Positions 61,058-64,000 of a stretch of DNA of 64,000 bases are shown here, piece after piece; position 1 is the stretch's first letter; each line of letters opens with the position of its first letter. This DNA comes from Paenibacillus sp. JJ-223 (lineage in GTDB: Bacteria > Bacillota > Bacilli > Paenibacillales > Paenibacillaceae). The translations under genes and the position numbers were made by a program. Below the pieces are notes generated by a model that saw nothing but the letters and a program-made list of their open reading frames with translations, did not search any database and had not been told where the DNA came from. The stretch covers positions 1-64,000 of the forward strand of contig NZ_CAKMMP010000003.1 of NCBI RefSeq assembly GCF_927798175.1, given 5' to 3'.

Positions 61058-61727
61058 GGACGAAACGACGATTGCGCAATTGGAGCGGGATTATTTTGAG
61101 CTTCACGGATTCGCTGTCGATCTTTGCCATACCGGAAACGAAGGGCTGAAGCTGGGGCTGGAGGAAGACTATAACCTGATCATTGTTGACCTGATGCTGC
61201 CGGGATTGGATGGTTTCGAGTTGTGCAGGCGCATTCGCGAGGTGAAGGAAGTGCCCATTCTCGTCGTGTCCGCCAAAAAGGAAGAGATCGACAAAATCCG
61301 GACGTTCAATCTGGGCGTCGACGATTTTATCACGAAACCGTTCAGTCCAAGCGAATTGGTTGCCAGAGCCAAAGCCCATTTGATGAGATACGAGCGGCTG
61401 CTCGGCAAAAGCAAACCCGCGGAGCAGGATGAAATTCATGTTCGCGGACTGCACATCGACAAGGCATCCCGCCGCGTGTTTGCGAATGGCGAAGAAATCG
61501 CGATCACTACGAAGGAGTTCGATCTGTTAGTCTTCCTGGCCAGCCATCCTAACAGGGTATTTGGAAAAACCGAATTGTTCGAACGTATTTGGGGCATGGA
61601 TTCCAGTGGGGATATCGCCACGGTGACTGTGCACATTCGCAAGCTTCGCGGAAAGCTTGAGGCTGATCCGTCGAATCCGGAGTATATCGAAACGGTATGG
61701 GGAGCAGGGTACCGGTTTACGGTCTGA
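61029..61727 (+). CDS. OmpR-family response regulator
   Basis: A 232-aa regulator: receiver domain (EDETT, phospho-acceptor Asp near 54 in IIVDLMLPG, Lys in ITKPFSPSEL) and a winged helix (ITTKEFDLLVFLASHPNRVFGKTELFERIWG) ending ETVWGAGYRFTV. GAGGAGG precedes ATG 61029, inside the kinase gene. The SLH gene begins 120 bases after its stop, behind what may be its own promoter; whether it belongs to this regulon is open. Confidence 0.9.
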   Translation: MEKANILIIEDETTIAQLERDYFELHGFAVDLCHTGNEGLKLGLEEDYNLIIVDLMLPGLDGFELCRRIREVKEVPILVVSAKKEEIDKIRTFNLGVDDFITKPFSPSELVARAKAHLMRYERLLGKSKPAEQDEIHVRGLHIDKASRRVFANGEEIAITTKEFDLLVFLASHPNRVFGKTELFERIWGMDSSGDIATVTVHIRKLRGKLEADPSNPEYIETVWGAGYRFTV

Positions 61728-61847
61728 GTTTCGATAAAAATTCGCCAAAGTTTATTTTTTGTTAATCTTTTTGCCCTTGGGAGTTTCTTTCTATCCTCTA
61801 TGCTAGGAATACAGGCAATAACAACCCATTAGAGGAGGAAATTCAGC

Positions 61848-63353
61848 ATGAAACTCACAGCCAAAAAATTCGCCGCATTGTTAACCATAGCCGCATTAGG
61901 AACGACAGCACTTCCGACCTCTTATCATCAGGCATACGCAGCTCCAAGCACCGTGAACGTCTCGGCGACAGGATTGCAGTTGGCCTCGCAGATTGAAGCT
62001 GCCATTAAGGAATTGAACGATCTCGGCATCATGAACGGATATGCAGACGGCTCGATGGGAGAGCAGCGGGAAATCAACCGTGCCGAACTCGCCACATTGT
62101 TATATAAAGGGTTTGGACTGGAAAACAAGTCGGGTGAAGGCGTGCAATTGTCCGACGTCAATGCCAATGCATGGTATGCGCCATACGCATCGAAGCTTGT
62201 TGAACTCGGCATCATGAAAGCCGACAACGGTCAGTTCAATCCGCAAGCCACCATAACGGATGCGGAGCTCGCTGAAGCCGTTTCCTCGGTGCTGCAGCGG
62301 GACATCAAATCCGTTCAGCACTGGATGAACGCATTTTACGTGGAGAGCAGCCCAGTAACGCGGGGAGAAACGGCGGTCTTGCTGCAAACGGCCCGTTTGG
62401 CCATTTCTTCCGAAGAAGCACAGGTGACCAGCGTTCGATCGCTGAACGCCATTACACTGATCGTTACGTTCGACAGACCATTGACAGCAGCGGATGAAGT
62501 TTTTGCCAAAGCACAAACGGATTTGGCGATCAGCGGAGGGTTGAAATTAACCAACATGCCTCGTTTGAAAACAGGGTCGATCGCAACCTATATCGTTCCG
62601 ACGTCCGTTCAGAACGAGGGCGAATTCTATCGTCTTACATACAAAGGGACAGCTGCAGGCACATTCACGGGCAGCGGCACCAAACTGAATATGACGACAG
62701 CAACCCAGATCACGAACGATACATTTGAGCTTGAAGCTCTGCAAGCGAATGGCGTCGTCGACTACGGGTACGTCATTTCCGCATACAGCGGCGGACGTGG
62801 CGCAAACGCATTCGTGCTGGACGACAGCGAAGAAGCAGCAGGAAAAACGTATCAGATCATCTCTTCCATGCAAGCAAGAGAAGTGGTGATCACACCGGAA
62901 GGCGGCGAGCCGATTGTTGCGAAATACGTTCCGTTCACCCAATCGACGGATGGCAAACAAAAGCCGAAATTCCGCATGCCGGAAGGGCAGGTGCTGCAAC
63001 CTGGCGTGAAATATACGGTGACTTCCGATTGGGCAAACATTGCCAATCCTTCGTTCGTGGCGTCAACGTTCGAACCGCTCCAGATTGAAAGCGCGCAGGC
63101 CTTGAGTGAAACGTCCGTGGAAGTCACGCTGGCCCAAGATCCTGGCGATGAACTGTTCTCCGGCCGCAGCGTCACGCTGACATCGCCGGAAGGAGACGTA
63201 TTGACGGCGACATACAAATATTCGAGCCGCAAAGGCGCGACAGGCGTATTTGACCTGTCTGGCGACGGCAAGCTGGTAACTGGCACAACGTACACGGTGG
63301 CACCTGTCGGCGAATGGGCGGCCGGTTCTTCGGTAACGACGACGTTTGAGTAA
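61848..63353 (+). CDS. SLH-domain cell-surface protein
   Basis: A 501-aa secreted protein. The signal peptide is cleaved after about AYA (residue 31). Residues 40-165 hold two to three S-layer-homology modules (LNDLGIMNGYADGSM, NRAELATLLYKGF, WYAPYASKLVELGIMKADNGQFNP, VTRGETAVLL). The rest looks like Big-type/Ig-like beta domains (VRSLNAITLIVTFDRPLT, AQALSETSVEVTLA). It binds secondary cell-wall polymer. ATG 61848 follows AGAGGAGG. Its C-terminus ends immediately before an ankyrin remnant, so the protein may have been truncated. Confidence 0.86.
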   Translation: MKLTAKKFAALLTIAALGTTALPTSYHQAYAAPSTVNVSATGLQLASQIEAAIKELNDLGIMNGYADGSMGEQREINRAELATLLYKGFGLENKSGEGVQLSDVNANAWYAPYASKLVELGIMKADNGQFNPQATITDAELAEAVSSVLQRDIKSVQHWMNAFYVESSPVTRGETAVLLQTARLAISSEEAQVTSVRSLNAITLIVTFDRPLTAADEVFAKAQTDLAISGGLKLTNMPRLKTGSIATYIVPTSVQNEGEFYRLTYKGTAAGTFTGSGTKLNMTTATQITNDTFELEALQANGVVDYGYVISAYSGGRGANAFVLDDSEEAAGKTYQIISSMQAREVVITPEGGEPIVAKYVPFTQSTDGKQKPKFRMPEGQVLQPGVKYTVTSDWANIANPSFVASTFEPLQIESAQALSETSVEVTLAQDPGDELFSGRSVTLTSPEGDVLTATYKYSSRKGATGVFDLSGDGKLVTGTTYTVAPVGEWAAGSSVTTTFE

Positions 63354-63357
63354 GAGA

Positions 63358-63456
63358 GCGGACGTGAACATTCCGGACCGAGGCGGCGTATCGCCGCTCA
63401 CCCACGCCAAGTACAACGGATTTAAGGAAATAGAAGCCATCCCTGCTGCAGGCGAG
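63358..63456 (+). pseudogene. Ankyrin-repeat remnant
   Basis: In one frame these 99 bases encode ADVNIPDRGGVSPLTHA followed by KYNGFKEIEAI, nearly matching the last repeat of the lipoprotein at 57723 (ADVNLPDNEGVTPLAHA). There is no start codon of its own and no further repeat. It starts directly behind the SLH stop codon. It looks like the tail of a lost ankyrin gene. Confidence 0.65.
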
Positions 63457-63506
63457 TGCCAAAGAGTAGACTTAGTTTCAAATTGCAAATCCCATCAAAA
63501 ACGAAA

Positions 63507-63545
63507 ACCGGCCTTCTCCGCATCAGGAGAAGGCCGGTCTTTTGT
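63507..63545. terminator. Strong terminator between convergent genes
   Basis: ACCGGCCTTCTCC / GGAGAAGGCCGGT with a GCATCA loop is followed by CTTTTG. On the minus strand it also has T-rich sequence and can end the aldo/keto reductase gene. Confidence 0.85.
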
Positions 63546-63578
63546 AATCGTCAATGTATATTGATGGAATGACAAGGC

Positions 63579-64000
63579 TTAAAAATCGAAATTGTCCGGG
63601 TCGGGTCCGACGCGCAGATTTTCGTTCATCGCCGTAATTTGCTTCATTTCATCGGCGGACAGTTCAAAGTCGAACACATCGGCATTGGAAACGATCCGCT
63701 GCTCTTTGGTGGATTTCGGAATCGTCACCACGCCATTTTGCAGATCCCAACGGATGATGACTTGGGCCACTTCCTTGTTGTGTTTGTCCGCGATTTCCCG
63801 GAGCAGCGGATGGTCGAGCAATTGTCCTTGCATCAACGGTGACCACGCCTCCAATTGAATGCTGTGCTCGCGGCAGAAGTCGCCGACTTCCTGCTGGGTG
63901 AGACGAGGATGGTATTCCACCTGATTGACCATGGGCACAACTTTGGCGTCCTTCATCAAATCCTGCAGATGATGAACCTGGAAGTTGCTGACACCGATCG
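63579..64000 (-). CDS. Aldo/keto reductase, partial (cut by window edge)
   Basis: C-terminal 140 or so residues of an NADPH-dependent aldo/keto reductase of the 2,5-diketo-gluconate reductase type (YtbE/YvgN-like). The visible part includes GVSNFQ, VNQVEYHPRLTQ, WSPLMQGQLLDHP, VIIRWDLQNGVVTIPKS and the ending GPDPDNFDF. The active-site Tyr/Lys/Asp/His lie in the missing part. The frame runs unbroken to base 64000 on the minus strand, so the start is beyond the window. Confidence 0.88.
   Translation of the reverse strand, partial: IGVSNFQVHHLQDLMKDAKVVPMVNQVEYHPRLTQQEVGDFCREHSIQLEAWSPLMQGQLLDHPLLREIADKHNKEVAQVIIRWDLQNGVVTIPKSTKEQRIVSNADVFDFELSADEMKQITAMNENLRVGPDPDNFDF

Overview
The window reads as one chromosomal segment of a Gram-positive, low-to-moderate GC, spore-former-type bacterium, most likely a Paenibacillus (inference). 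Support: AGGAGG-type ribosome sites before nearly every gene, frequent GTG/TTG starts, sigma-A-like promoters, lipobox lipoproteins, an S-layer-homology protein, bacillithiol genes (yojF-bshB2), a lipase very like B. subtilis LipA, and many YesN/LplB-type sugar systems. I see no rRNA, tRNA, CRISPR array, phage or transposase gene. Both window edges cut something: a terminator-like hairpin with no visible gene at the left, and a truncated aldo/keto reductase at the right.

Layout. 0.4-4.7 kb: a lantibiotic-immunity type ABC transporter (LanF/E/G-like) with its own response regulator and histidine kinase. 4.9-16.2 kb: assorted single genes (sugar acetyltransferase, dapA with a divergent LysR regulator, a PadR-DUF4180 fusion, AraC regulator plus SDR, APH-like kinase, a decayed chimera of a response regulator and a hydrolase, a PQQ-type beta-propeller, an HPP membrane protein, an MFS permease). 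16.6-18.1 kb: a secreted parallel beta-helix protein. 18.1-23.4 kb: two DUF6530 paralogues, MFS transporter, MoxR-like ATPase, VWA protein, and an RDD membrane protein. 23.5-26.7 kb: MFS plus ArsR-type regulator and a lipoprotein (minus strand).

26.9-36.4 kb holds a complete opine-metallophore operon in the order cntKLMABCDFE behind a good promoter and a near-perfect Zur box. CntK makes D-histidine, CntL adds an aminobutyrate unit, CntM condenses the product with an alpha-keto acid, CntE exports it, and CntABCDF takes the metal complex back. The aspartate in CntM that sets pyruvate selectivity is present, so a staphylopine-like product is predicted rather than bacillopaline.

36.6-40.3 kb: lipoprotein, a zinc-type alcohol dehydrogenase-like oxidoreductase with divergent HxlR regulator, and a LipA-type lipase. 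40.5-52.4 kb: a plant-polysaccharide utilisation locus (LplB/LplC-type permeases, lipoprotein binding protein, membrane AraC/YesN regulator, a six-hairpin-type protein of unknown activity, GH105, GH95). 52.4-64 kb: tautomerase-like protein, ArsR-rhodanese fusion plus MFS, yojF-bshB2, NCS2 purine/uracil-type permease, ankyrin lipoprotein, LysR regulator, a kinase/regulator pair, an SLH protein, an ankyrin remnant and the partial aldo/keto reductase.

The best candidate for an undescribed system is the DUF6530-DUF6530-MFS-MoxR-VWA block. Each DUF6530 gene has a matching promoter followed by tandem 8-bp repeats of TTAGTAAA placed where the transcript begins. Starts were chosen from ribosome-site spacing and family N-termini; alternatives are given where the choice is not clear.
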